From the NCBI GenBank assembly GCA_027459705.1, contig DAIDHM010000118.1, positions 22,597 through 86,596 of the forward strand: a stretch of DNA of 64,000 nucleotides, written 5' to 3'. This stretch comes from Ktedonobacteria bacterium. Lineage in GTDB: Bacteria; Chloroflexota; Ktedonobacteria; Ktedonobacterales; JACDGC01. The notes below the pieces were generated by a model that worked only from the letters and a program-made list of their open reading frames with translations, was not told the DNA's origin and did not search any database. This document shows, piece by piece, positions 8,675 to 16,334 of the stretch; the stretch's first letter is position 1, and every line of letters begins with the position of its first letter. The position numbers were made by a program, and so were the translations under genes.

Positions 8675-9061
8675 CTACGAGTTATTGGTTGGGATAAGAT
8701 TGCGGCCTTTGATGCGGCTGTTAATGAAACCCAGGATAGCGATCACGACCACCGCGAAGACCGTGGCAATGATCGCATAGATAAATTTCTTCTCTGTGGT
8801 GTTTTGCACATTGAAGAGACCGTTGGTCGACAGATAGGTTTGAAAGGCGTCATTCCAGGCAAAGGCCGCCACAAAACCTACCGCTGAAGAAATGAGAGCG
8901 ACGACCGTTGTTACGAAATTCCCGGTCGCGACCAGCGCACGCTCAAGTTGCCGCTGGGAGAGCCGCAATGATTCCTGATACATCGCCGATGCCTGATCGC
9001 GCGAAACTCCAAATCTGCGCTGTATTCGTTGGACTTCGTCATTCTGTTGTTGTTCGGACAT
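8675..9061 (-). CDS. DUF5654 family membrane protein
   Basis: 128 aa. A charged N-terminal region (residues 1-42, QRIQRRFGVSRDQASAMYQES) precedes two membrane segments: FVTTVVALISSAVGFVAAFAW followed by ND, and IYAIIATVFAVVVIAILGF. The first segment with its trailing Asn matches DUF5654 (a FVTTVVALITSAFGLVAALAWN type of sequence). Function unknown. It faces the 8168 gene convergently and is monocistronic. Confidence 0.72.
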   Translation of the reverse strand: MSEQQQNDEVQRIQRRFGVSRDQASAMYQESLRLSQRQLERALVATGNFVTTVVALISSAVGFVAAFAWNDAFQTYLSTNGLFNVQNTTEKKFIYAIIATVFAVVVIAILGFINSRIKGRNLIPTNNS

Positions 9062-9188
9062 CCGTTGCTACCTCCACACAATACTGAGCGGCCTGCCCAC
9101 AGGCGAACAGCCGTTGCTCATCTGCCTGTAGTATTCCTGATCGCATGTCTCTCGTCAAGATGTTATTGTGCAAAGTCCTCAAGATGTG

Positions 9189-9234
9189 AAAAGGCTCGCA
9201 GTCCTGCTCACTGTCAGAGAGTCGGACTGCGAGC
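9189..9234 (-). terminator. Terminator of the export/GNAT operon
   Basis: A 10-bp stem GCTCGCAGTC/GACTGCGAGC (9194-9203 with 9225-9234) is followed on the minus strand by CTTTTC. It lies 31 nt past the stop of the last operon gene. Confidence 0.75.
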
Positions 9235-9264
9235 GATCTCGCTAATTTTTTCCCTCAGGTCTCA

Positions 9265-10242
9265 TCATCCTGCTTGGAGATCGAGGGTACGTAGATCGAC
9301 CCCAGGCCGTAGCACTTTCGACCAGACCACCCATTGTTGCACGGTGCGCATCCCCGCGCGTTCATAGACGCGATTCGCGCCGGTCAGGCTGGTGCCATCT
9401 ACGCCCAGGCTAACACGCCGCACTCCGGCGCGCCAGAACTCACCAAATGAATGTAGCAACAAGGCCCGCGCCAATCCCTGGCGACGGTACGCGCGGCGCA
9501 CACCAAGCGTATTGACCCAGCCAGTCAGGGCATCAGTGCTACAGAGCGAGAATCCCGCGATGGTCGCACCATCCATTGCCAGATACCATTGTTCTGGGTG
9601 GTAATCGGGGGTATTTATGCGCATCTCATACCAGCGATCATAATTGCGCGGCGTATCGCCCCAGTGATCCTGAAATGCATCGCTGACCGCGGCGAAGATG
9701 GCCGGTTCGTCTTGCCCGCGCACGGCCGAACGGACCATCAACCCGGTCGGCCACTCTGCACTGGGTGGCTGCTCCGTCATGTCGATGCGCATGCGATGGA
9801 AAGTCCGCTCCATCTGGTAGCCCGCCGTGGTGAACAGTCCTTGTGCACCCATGTCATTAGCACTCATTCCACTCTGAACGATGACCTGCGCGCCTTCGGG
9901 TTGGTTTGGAATCATGGTTTGCGCCTCCGCCTCGGTCCAGCTGATGAGAGCCTGACCGAGCCCCCTACCACGATACCCTGGGTGCACGTAGCCATCAGTA
10001 TGAATGACGCCCTGGCCGAACGACAAAACCTCACCATAGCCCGCCAGTGCGCCATCATCGGCCATGATGAGTATCGTCGCTGCTTTGCTCGATGACCACC
10101 AATGCGCAAGTTCCGCTGCGTCATAGGCATTGGCTTCACCATAATCCGCGATGTCGCAGCTACGCAGCAGTTCGATAATCGCGGGAATGTCTGCCTCGGT
10201 GGCAGGGCGTGATTGGTAGCCCGTCGGTAACTGGATGAACAT
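9265..10242 (-). CDS. Tandem-domain GNAT N-acetyltransferase
   Basis: 325 aa with two GNAT folds. The acetyl-CoA pyrophosphate loops are HPGYRGRGLGQALI in the N-terminal half and VRRAYRRQGLARALL in the C-terminal half; the second domain ends with the usual GANRVYERAGM helix. This is the layout of MshD-like acetyltransferases, but the substrate cannot be read from sequence. It is the last gene of the minus-strand operon, 31 nt after the preceding GNAT gene, so acetylation of an exported or toxic small molecule is a reasonable guess. Confidence 0.88.
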   Translation of the reverse strand: MFIQLPTGYQSRPATEADIPAIIELLRSCDIADYGEANAYDAAELAHWWSSSKAATILIMADDGALAGYGEVLSFGQGVIHTDGYVHPGYRGRGLGQALISWTEAEAQTMIPNQPEGAQVIVQSGMSANDMGAQGLFTTAGYQMERTFHRMRIDMTEQPPSAEWPTGLMVRSAVRGQDEPAIFAAVSDAFQDHWGDTPRNYDRWYEMRINTPDYHPEQWYLAMDGATIAGFSLCSTDALTGWVNTLGVRRAYRRQGLARALLLHSFGEFWRAGVRRVSLGVDGTSLTGANRVYERAGMRTVQQWVVWSKVLRPGVDLRTLDLQAG

Positions 10243-10273
10243 AAGAAACTGGACCCCTTTTCTTTCTCTGGAT

Positions 10274-11683
10274 TTATCCTTCTGAACTCCACGATTGTAG
10301 CGCGGAAGGTCGCTTGGGGAAGAGAATGTGGATCAATCGGCTCGCTTCCTTACGTGCGTAACAATCTGGGTAGACGTCTCTGAGTTCCTCGACCGTGTGG
10401 TGGCCAAAGAGCACATGCAAGAAAGTCAGATTGGGGAAGAGGACATCCCCATTACCACTGCCATCCCCATCAGATTGTGGTCGGAACGTTTCGATTGCTG
10501 TCATAATGCCGTCGACAAAGGTCAACGTCAGGCCGGTGCGATAGAAACCCAGCCGCAGATCGCCGGTATACCCGGCCAACTCGGACGCCGCCAAACGCGC
10601 CGCGAGCACAGGCTGGATGTGGCGCAGGAAGGCCGGCAGATCGGCCACCCGCAGATACCAGGCATAGGGAGACATACTTAGCCCATTTCTCGGACTCAAG
10701 ACCGATTGATGAAAGATATCATAGACCGGATGGGTCGCGCCTAACCAGACATTGAGATACCGGCAATGCTGGTTATCGGTCATTGGTTCGGGCGTCACTG
10801 GCTCCGGCGATGCAGCGGCCTCCGCGCGATTACGCGCCGCTATGACCTCACCATAGCTCTGCAGGTAACGGAAAATCGTGGGCGTCACCGCCAGCCAATT
10901 CATTCCGGCCACCAGTTCATAGGTATTAATCGCCAGCTGCGCCATACCGCGAATCCAACCGTTATGCTGGACGAACCCAATGCGCTCTCCTGCAAGGGTC
11001 GTGACGATCGCCAACTCATCGCGGAATCGCTCACCCTCCCAGCCTGTCAGGACATGCTCCCATTCCGCTTCCGAGTAGACATTGGCGACGAGTGATCGCC
11101 GTCGCGCATTCACCGCGACCAGTTCGGTAATGAAACTCAGGTCCTCACGACTCGCGGGACGGACCAGATAAGGCTCGCTCTCCCCCTGCTTCAGCTGGGG
11201 TAAAAAGTCGCTGATGGCGATACGCGCACCGCCCAACGGGACGGTCATCTCATAGCCAAATTGTCGGTAGTAGTATGGAATGCCAGTGATTGCCTGGAGA
11301 TGATCGCCACGCGCTTCGCTGATGGCGTGCACCGCTGCCATCTGGGCGCGGATCAGGCCTTTGTGGCGATATTCAGACCGCGTCAGGACGAATTCTGGCT
11401 GGCCAACGCGGAGCGGGATGCCATCGTAGGTCCAATGTTGAGATAGCAAACCAACGGAAGAGACAATCCGCTGGGTAGTGGTATCTTCGACTACTAGATA
11501 ATCAGCAGGTATACAGAAAGGTGTCTCGCCTGCAGCTATCTTGCGCATCCACACGCCGGCGCGGGGCGCAAATGTTTGCGTTCCAAATGCTTCCAACTCG
11601 GGCAGGTCTGCCGGGGTGACGGGCCGCATCCTCAGCCCATCACCGAGATCACGCGTGCCGGGATGCGTTTCGCTCGTTGTCAT
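10274..11683 (-). CDS. Eis-like GNAT N-acetyltransferase
   Basis: 469 aa. The N-terminal GNAT domain (residues about 15-165) has GLLSQHWTYDGIPLRVGQPEFVLT-type strands (cited in part) and the CoA-binding EYRHKGLIRAQMAA; HLQAITGIPYYYRQFGYE resembles Eis/GNAT proteins with a long C-terminal extension. The C-terminal part (about 340-460) looks like the sterol-carrier-like domain of that group. Members acetylate aminoglycosides or other amines; the substrate here is unknown. AAGGAG lies just before the ATG. It sits between the ABC-2 permease and the second GNAT in one operon. Confidence 0.82.
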   Translation of the reverse strand: MTTSETHPGTRDLGDGLRMRPVTPADLPELEAFGTQTFAPRAGVWMRKIAAGETPFCIPADYLVVEDTTTQRIVSSVGLLSQHWTYDGIPLRVGQPEFVLTRSEYRHKGLIRAQMAAVHAISEARGDHLQAITGIPYYYRQFGYEMTVPLGGARIAISDFLPQLKQGESEPYLVRPASREDLSFITELVAVNARRRSLVANVYSEAEWEHVLTGWEGERFRDELAIVTTLAGERIGFVQHNGWIRGMAQLAINTYELVAGMNWLAVTPTIFRYLQSYGEVIAARNRAEAAASPEPVTPEPMTDNQHCRYLNVWLGATHPVYDIFHQSVLSPRNGLSMSPYAWYLRVADLPAFLRHIQPVLAARLAASELAGYTGDLRLGFYRTGLTLTFVDGIMTAIETFRPQSDGDGSGNGDVLFPNLTFLHVLFGHHTVEELRDVYPDCYARKEASRLIHILFPKRPSALQSWSSEG

Positions 11684-11768
11684 GGTAGAGACTCCTTATG
11701 CTCTCGATACTTTGCATCGCACATGCTGGTCAGTAGGGTGGTTCGCTTCTTCGATCTCTGGCTCGTTC

Positions 11769-12608
11769 TCAGCCATTTCGTTTCAATTTGCCGGTCCGTT
11801 TGGCATGACGTTCGGCTGCCATGAAGATCCAAAGCCCGACCGGAATAGTGACGATCCCGGCGATCACCAGCTTGAGGCAGTAACCCCACAGGTCCCAAAT
11901 CGGGACACCTTGAATCATCCCCTGACGCAATCCATCCAGGACGTAGGTCGCGGGCGAAAGGTAGGAAAGGGGATGCATCCAACCGGGCAGGACGGAGACC
12001 GGATAATAAACCCCCGAGACGAGCAGAATCACCGAGCGGATGATGTACGTCATCTGCGCGCCGCGTTCGGTAAAGAGCATCGGCAGCACCGCTGCCATAA
12101 TGCCGAAACCGACGAATGAGAAGGTGCCAAGCAGCAGCAGTACAACCGCTGTCAGCCAATTCGCGTTGCTGAGGTCGATATGGAAGAAGGCTGCCATGAC
12201 GGCAATCTGGATGGCGGTGAGCAGCAAGCCGTGCAGCACGGCAAAGGCGCTGGTGCCGAGCATCTGCGTAATGCGCTGGACCGGGGCCATGAAGGTATAT
12301 TCAATCGTCCCCTCCCATTTCTCGATCGTGACGGTTTCGGCGACATTATCGAAACATATCGAGAGGTACGACCAGATCGAGGTGCCGATCAGCAGGCTGA
12401 GAATGCTGGCGTTGATCTGCGCCTGCGTCGGATGAAAACCGGGGATGATCTGGCCGGCGGCATAGGCGATATACGTCACCGCCAGCCCATTGACGATGTT
12501 ATAGGTAATCCAGACCAGTTCCCACGACCAGTAGCGTTTCGTCAGATTCCAATTTCGTTCGAAGAACGCGTAAGCCGCACGAGTCTGGCGCGCCAGTGGT
12601 TGTGCCAT
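11769..12608 (-). CDS. ABC-2 type transporter permease
   Basis: 279 aa with about six membrane segments, including the ABC-2 signature region (IEKWEGTIEYTFMAPVQR) and the conserved VSGVYYPVSVLPGWMHPLSY loop before the last segments. It should form the membrane part of an exporter with the ATPase at 14094-15086. The MFS gene lies between them, an unusual order for an ABC pair. Shine-Dalgarno AAGGAG precedes the ATG; 72 nt separate it from the MFS stop. Confidence 0.9.
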   Translation of the reverse strand: MAQPLARQTRAAYAFFERNWNLTKRYWSWELVWITYNIVNGLAVTYIAYAAGQIIPGFHPTQAQINASILSLLIGTSIWSYLSICFDNVAETVTIEKWEGTIEYTFMAPVQRITQMLGTSAFAVLHGLLLTAIQIAVMAAFFHIDLSNANWLTAVVLLLLGTFSFVGFGIMAAVLPMLFTERGAQMTYIIRSVILLVSGVYYPVSVLPGWMHPLSYLSPATYVLDGLRQGMIQGVPIWDLWGYCLKLVIAGIVTIPVGLWIFMAAERHAKRTGKLKRNG

Positions 12609-12680
12609 GAGAGAACTCCTTTGTCGGTGTGCTAGCGGATGGATCGGTGCTGATAGTTTGGACCTGTTATCTTGTGTTTA

Positions 12681-14060
12681 TCAGGTACTTTCTGCCAATA
12701 CTTCGCCATGGGCAACCGCGCCACGTTCGATCCATTCGCGGTCCTCAACGCGCCACAATGTGCGATTGAAGAATTGCGAGATGACGAAAAGCAACCAGAA
12801 CACGCCAACCACAACATAAATCGCGGCTGGATTGTAAAAACCACCAAGCAGACCAAAAATCAATGTGCTGAGTGGTCCAGTAAATTGCGCGATCAAGCGA
12901 CGTATGGAGAAGACGCGGCCCTGCTGGGCACGCGGCACCTGGCTCTGCCAGATGGCCTGGGAATGGGCATTCATGAACGGGATCATCGCGACCGAGACGA
13001 ACTCAATCACGAGGGTCAGGTAAAAGAATGGCGAGAGGCCAAACGCGATTCCCGCGACACTGGCGAAGATCATCGGGATCAGGACACCGCGAATGCGAGA
13101 CCGCTTCAACCCGCCCCACGCACTCACTGCCGCGCCGCCCAGAACGCCGCCCAGACTGCCCACCATTCCGAGCGCCGCCAATGCGGAAGCCAGCGTGAAT
13201 CCGTGGGTGAGCCAGTCATGCGCCAGATTGAATTTCAGCATCAAGGTATTCAGAATGCCGACCCCACCAACGAAGTTCGCCACCGTGAAAGTCCCGAGCA
13301 ACCAGAGCATGGGGCGGCGTCGCCAGATATAAGTTGCGCCAAAACGCACATCGTCCCAGATACTCGCCTGGATTTTTCCCGTAGCATCGCGATCCGCGCG
13401 CTGCGGCGATGGAATGGTGAGCCAGAGCGGGACCAGCGCCGCGATGAAGAAGGTCAATGCGTCGATGCCGACGGCGATCGGCGTGCCATCGCGGAAAGTA
13501 TGCAACCAGGATCCAACTGGAGCCAGTGCTGGCAAGGAGATCAATAATGCTGCCAGTGCTGGCGAGAGAATGCCCGAGAGCGAGAAGACCATCTGCATCA
13601 TCCCATTGGCACGCGGTAGCTGCTCGTCAGGTACCAACATCGCATACGAAGTGTCGAACGACGCGCCATGGAATGCGACAGCAATAGCCTGGACCCCCAG
13701 TAAGATCATCAACATCCAAAATTGTAACGAATGCGTCGCCAACAGGAGGATCAACGAAAGGTCGATCAGCCCGTTGGTGAAATCCATCGCAATCATCGTA
13801 CGCTTGCGATCATGCCGGTCTGCCCAGGCTCCAGCCAATGGCGCGCCGAAGATGATCGGCACCCCCACCGCCAGTGAGATCGCCGTGAGCGCCAGCGCCA
13901 GCTCTGGGCGCTGGTTGGGTGCTGCATAGAGCGTATTCGCCAGATAGTACGTCACCGCGAAGAAGGTGATACCACTGCCAAAGCTGGAGACCGATTGAGT
14001 CAACCAGACGATAAAGAACGTCCGGAATCCATGCCTGGGTGCTTGATAAACTTCTGGCAT
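12681..14060 (-). CDS. MFS transporter (MFS_3/EntS-like)
   Basis: About 459 aa with 12 predicted membrane segments. The N-terminal RTFFIVWLTQSVSSFGSGIT and loop AGAWADRHDRKRTMIAMD (variant of the MFS G-x3-D-R-x-G-R-R motif) place it with MFS_3 exporters. The ATG at 14060 is chosen because GAGGAGG lies 4 nt before it; an upstream in-frame start at 14090 would translate that Shine-Dalgarno. Its position between an ABC ATPase and an ABC-2 permease suggests one shared efflux function. Confidence 0.9.
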   Translation of the reverse strand: MPEVYQAPRHGFRTFFIVWLTQSVSSFGSGITFFAVTYYLANTLYAAPNQRPELALALTAISLAVGVPIIFGAPLAGAWADRHDRKRTMIAMDFTNGLIDLSLILLLATHSLQFWMLMILLGVQAIAVAFHGASFDTSYAMLVPDEQLPRANGMMQMVFSLSGILSPALAALLISLPALAPVGSWLHTFRDGTPIAVGIDALTFFIAALVPLWLTIPSPQRADRDATGKIQASIWDDVRFGATYIWRRRPMLWLLGTFTVANFVGGVGILNTLMLKFNLAHDWLTHGFTLASALAALGMVGSLGGVLGGAAVSAWGGLKRSRIRGVLIPMIFASVAGIAFGLSPFFYLTLVIEFVSVAMIPFMNAHSQAIWQSQVPRAQQGRVFSIRRLIAQFTGPLSTLIFGLLGGFYNPAAIYVVVGVFWLLFVISQFFNRTLWRVEDREWIERGAVAHGEVLAEST

Positions 14061-14093
14061 GCCCACCTCCTCGTATTTCGGGACATACACGTT

Positions 14094-15086
14094 TCAAGAT
14101 TCTGGCGCTGCGTCATCGTTTTCGTCCGCCTCCCAATCGCGTCCGGTGTAGTGCATAAAGACCTCGTGCATCGAGGCGGGAACGCCAAGTCCCACGTCAC
14201 GCCCCACACGTGCGCGCAGTCCGGCGGGGGTGTCTTCGGCCACCAACTTGCCGCCATCAATGATGGCGATTCGGTCACAGAGCGCTTCGGCTTCGTCCAT
14301 GTCATGCGTCGTCAGCAGGATGGTCGCATCATGGCGATCTCGCAGATCTGCGACGAAGCGTTGCACGTCGCTTTTGGAGCGCGGGTCCAGTCCGGTCGTC
14401 GGTTCGTCGAGCAAGAGCAGGACGGGCGCGGTCAGGAATGCGCGCGCGATGGCGACCTTCTGTTGCATGCCGCGTGACATATTCTCCAATGGTTGGTTGA
14501 ACCGGTCGTGCTTAATGCCAAGTTGCTCCAGGATCGCGCCGACCTGACGACGTGCCTCAGGGATTGTGAGGTCATAAAGGCGGGCGGAGTAGATCAAATT
14601 CTCCATCGGACTCAACTTGCGGAAGAACGCCGCCTCGACACTGACGCGGTTTATCAGGCGCTGCACGGCCATAGGCTCGCGGACGACATCGTGGCCAAAG
14701 ACGCGGACGCTCCCCCCATCGGGCAAGAGCAGGGTCGAAACGACGCGGATCAACGTCGATTTCCCCGAACCATTGGAGCCCAGCACACCGACAATCTCGC
14801 GGCGACCAATCCGCAAGGAGACATCATCCACCGCGCGAACCGTCTTGCCGCGCGGGGTGACCACCGGCGTCCCATTGGCGCCAGGCCGCTCGCGGCGCAA
14901 TCGCTGACGCAAATGGTCCATGAAGCTGGTTTCACGTTTGAAATGCTTGACAAGATGGTCGATCGTCAAGGCGTCGTCGGCATTGGCAGTGAGATCGCGC
15001 AGGTCGTTTCGTGTCCCAGTTCGATAGGCTTTCGTTGGGTCAAGCGCTGGCCCATCAGCGCGGGGATTGATCACAGATGCGGACAT
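14094..15086 (-). CDS. ABC transporter ATP-binding protein (drug-export type)
   Basis: 330 aa from ATG 15086, with a GTG alternative at 15110. A 70-residue N-terminal extension precedes the nucleotide-binding domain: Walker A GSNGSGKST, Q-loop region, an LSGGQ-type signature reduced to MSRGMQQ, Walker B LLLLDEPTTGLD and H-loop TTHDMDEAEAL. The degenerate signature (SRGMQQK) is usual in NatA/DrrA-like exporters. It is the first long gene of a five-gene operon, whose leader is transcribed from about 15866. Its start overlaps the small Arg-rich ORF at 15071-15223, which could couple translation. Confidence 0.93.
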   Translation of the reverse strand: MSASVINPRADGPALDPTKAYRTGTRNDLRDLTANADDALTIDHLVKHFKRETSFMDHLRQRLRRERPGANGTPVVTPRGKTVRAVDDVSLRIGRREIVGVLGSNGSGKSTLIRVVSTLLLPDGGSVRVFGHDVVREPMAVQRLINRVSVEAAFFRKLSPMENLIYSARLYDLTIPEARRQVGAILEQLGIKHDRFNQPLENMSRGMQQKVAIARAFLTAPVLLLLDEPTTGLDPRSKSDVQRFVADLRDRHDATILLTTHDMDEAEALCDRIAIIDGGKLVAEDTPAGLRARVGRDVGLGVPASMHEVFMHYTGRDWEADENDDAAPES

Positions 15087-15223
15087 ATCACGTTGCTCTT
15101 TCTGCTCCACAAAGTGGAACGATGGCGGGCGCGCAAACGAATTTGGCGGCGTTGACGCTGGTGATGCGTCAATCGAGCGCTGAGTCGTCGCCAGGATCGC
15201 TGTATAGGTGTTCGCGTTCGCAT
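15071..15223 (-). CDS. Candidate Arg-rich 50-aa leader peptide overlapping the ABC ATPase start
   Basis: ATG at 15223, 8 nt after a near-perfect GAGGAGGTGG Shine-Dalgarno, one of the strongest in the window. It encodes 50 residues, 14 of them Arg, including HHQRQRRQIRLRARHRS, and stops at 15071-15073, past both possible ATPase starts in another frame. Ribosomes finishing here could re-initiate on the ATPase gene, or stalling could control it. No family recognised; it may simply be a spurious ORF with a good Shine-Dalgarno. Confidence 0.45.
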   Translation of the reverse strand: MRTRTPIQRSWRRLSARLTHHQRQRRQIRLRARHRSTLWSRKSNVICPHL

Positions 15224-15464
15224 GTGAGTGCCACCTCCTCGCGTAACACTTCCAGTTCAGTCTGGGACCTCCGGCAAAGCTAGGACCTCAAAAGGCGACA
15301 CATCCTTCGGTGAAGGGCGGCGCGCGGGCGCGGACTCGTGCAGCATGAAGCTGAGGAGGGTGGTAGGTGAGGATGATGATCGGTAATCTGATCAGCAGGC
15401 CACAACCCGCCGTGGGCCGCGCGTTGCGCGCATCCCTGGGCTGTTGCCGGTCAGAGCGGAAGAC

Positions 15465-15602
15465 TTAATGTCGAGGTCGCAGGAGACCGGTGGACAGCAC
15501 AACCGAGGCGCGCGGGCAAAGCAATGCCCGGGAGATCCCGCCATTGGGTGCGGCGGTGAGGATCTCCATGCCAACACATGGCATCATCGTGTTGTTATCC
15601 AT
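15465..15602 (-). CDS. Candidate 45-aa leader ORF
   Basis: ATG at 15602 with AGGGAG about 10 nt upstream, inside the long leader of the export operon. It encodes 45 residues beginning MDNNTMMPCVGMEI, then TAAPNGGISRALLCPRA, and ends RPRH. Its DNA contains a strong hairpin: GGAGATC at 15531-15537 pairs with GATCTCC at 15561-15567, enclosing CCGCC/GGCGG. It could be a regulatory leader peptide. Weak evidence for translation. Confidence 0.28.
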   Translation of the reverse strand: MDNNTMMPCVGMEILTAAPNGGISRALLCPRASVVLSTGLLRPRH

Positions 15603-15700
15603 CAAGTCTGGTCTCCCTGAAATAGAGGGGATAACGACGAGCGAATTATCGCTCGGTACAAGATTTTTGATCGGCCCTTGTACTTTACCAAGAACACTAT

Positions 15701-15761
15701 CGCCTGTCTGGCGTTTACAGTCGCCACCAGCGATTCTACAGGGGGCATCCCCTGCCAGGCG
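15701..15761 (-). ncRNA. Candidate cis-regulatory structured RNA (three-way junction) in operon leader
   Basis: About 105-165 nt into the leader transcript, TCGCCTG/CAGGCGA (15700-15706 with 15756-15762, 7 bp) closes two inner hairpins: TGGCG/CGCCA (15709-15713 with 15722-15726) and CAGGGG/CCCCTG (15739-15744 with 15749-15754). Downstream in the transcript are the hairpins GTACAAG/CTTGTAC and CGAGCGA/TCGCTCG (15638-15655). The compact fold resembles an aptamer or attenuator, but no known riboswitch consensus was recognised. Confidence 0.45.
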
Positions 15762-15872
15762 AAATACGATACCCTGGCTATACCGTTCTCATAGCGGCAG
15801 TCAAGGCGTAATTTGGAGTCCTGAAACGCATCCGTATCCCGAAGTCTACGCGACGACCGAACTCACGAGGAA

Positions 15873-15901
15873 AGTATAACAGACTGGGGTAGCAATGTCA
15901 A
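15873..15901 (-). promoter_or_regulatory. Near-consensus sigma-A-type promoter for the export operon leader
   Basis: Minus strand -35 TTGACA (complement of 15896-15901), 17-bp spacer, -10 TATACT (complement of 15873-15878). It is the best vegetative promoter in the window and predicts a start near 15866, so the leader before the ABC ATPase is about 650 nt to the small ORF and 780 nt to the ATPase. Confidence 0.85.
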
Positions 15902-16068
15902 TGACAAAACGATCTTATGATCGCGGGGAGCACTTTTCTCCGTGGGATTGTTGAGAGGAGCACCCTCAACAGGCAGAGCGGACCTTCATCCCAAACACCC
16001 AATGGAGGGCACCCCGCACGATTACTTCAGACATTTTCACGGATCCCCAGATAACCGGTAATGACCGC

Positions 16069-16097
16069 TTGACGGTCCGGGCACCATCAGCTAGAAT
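16069..16097 (+). promoter_or_regulatory. Promoter for the L,D-transpeptidase gene
   Basis: -35 TTGACG (16069-16074), 17-bp spacer, -10 TAGAAT (16092-16097). The leader is about 230 nt and contains a hairpin GATCGCT/AGCGATC (16197-16203 with 16228-16234) with an inner ACCC/GGGT stem. Between this promoter and 15901 no gene is apparent. Confidence 0.7.
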
Positions 16098-16334
16098 CGA
16101 CCTGCTTGGTACATGCGGCTCCATAGTTCCTCATCTTTCGTGCGGCTGCTGAATATTTTGAGATAAGCTGCTCGTTGTGAACTATGCGTATGGCAAGATC
16201 GCTTGATGACCCTTGCGGGTATGCGGCAGCGATCTGAATCAACAATCAATCATATTCTTTGCTATCGCAATACCTCTCTGAATCCAGCGGCGGGTATTGC
16301 GCAGTCGCGAAACAGTTCGAGGAGGATCTGATAA

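Noticed and set aside
12180..13547. Long plus-strand frames over the ABC-2 permease and MFS genes
   Set aside because: Mirror frames of GC-rich membrane-protein genes; the minus-strand products have clear families and Shine-Dalgarno sites.
15862..15885. GAGGAAAGTATAACAGAC, partly like conserved RNase P RNA segments
   Set aside because: The rest of the RNase P consensus is missing and this string overlaps the minus-strand promoter.
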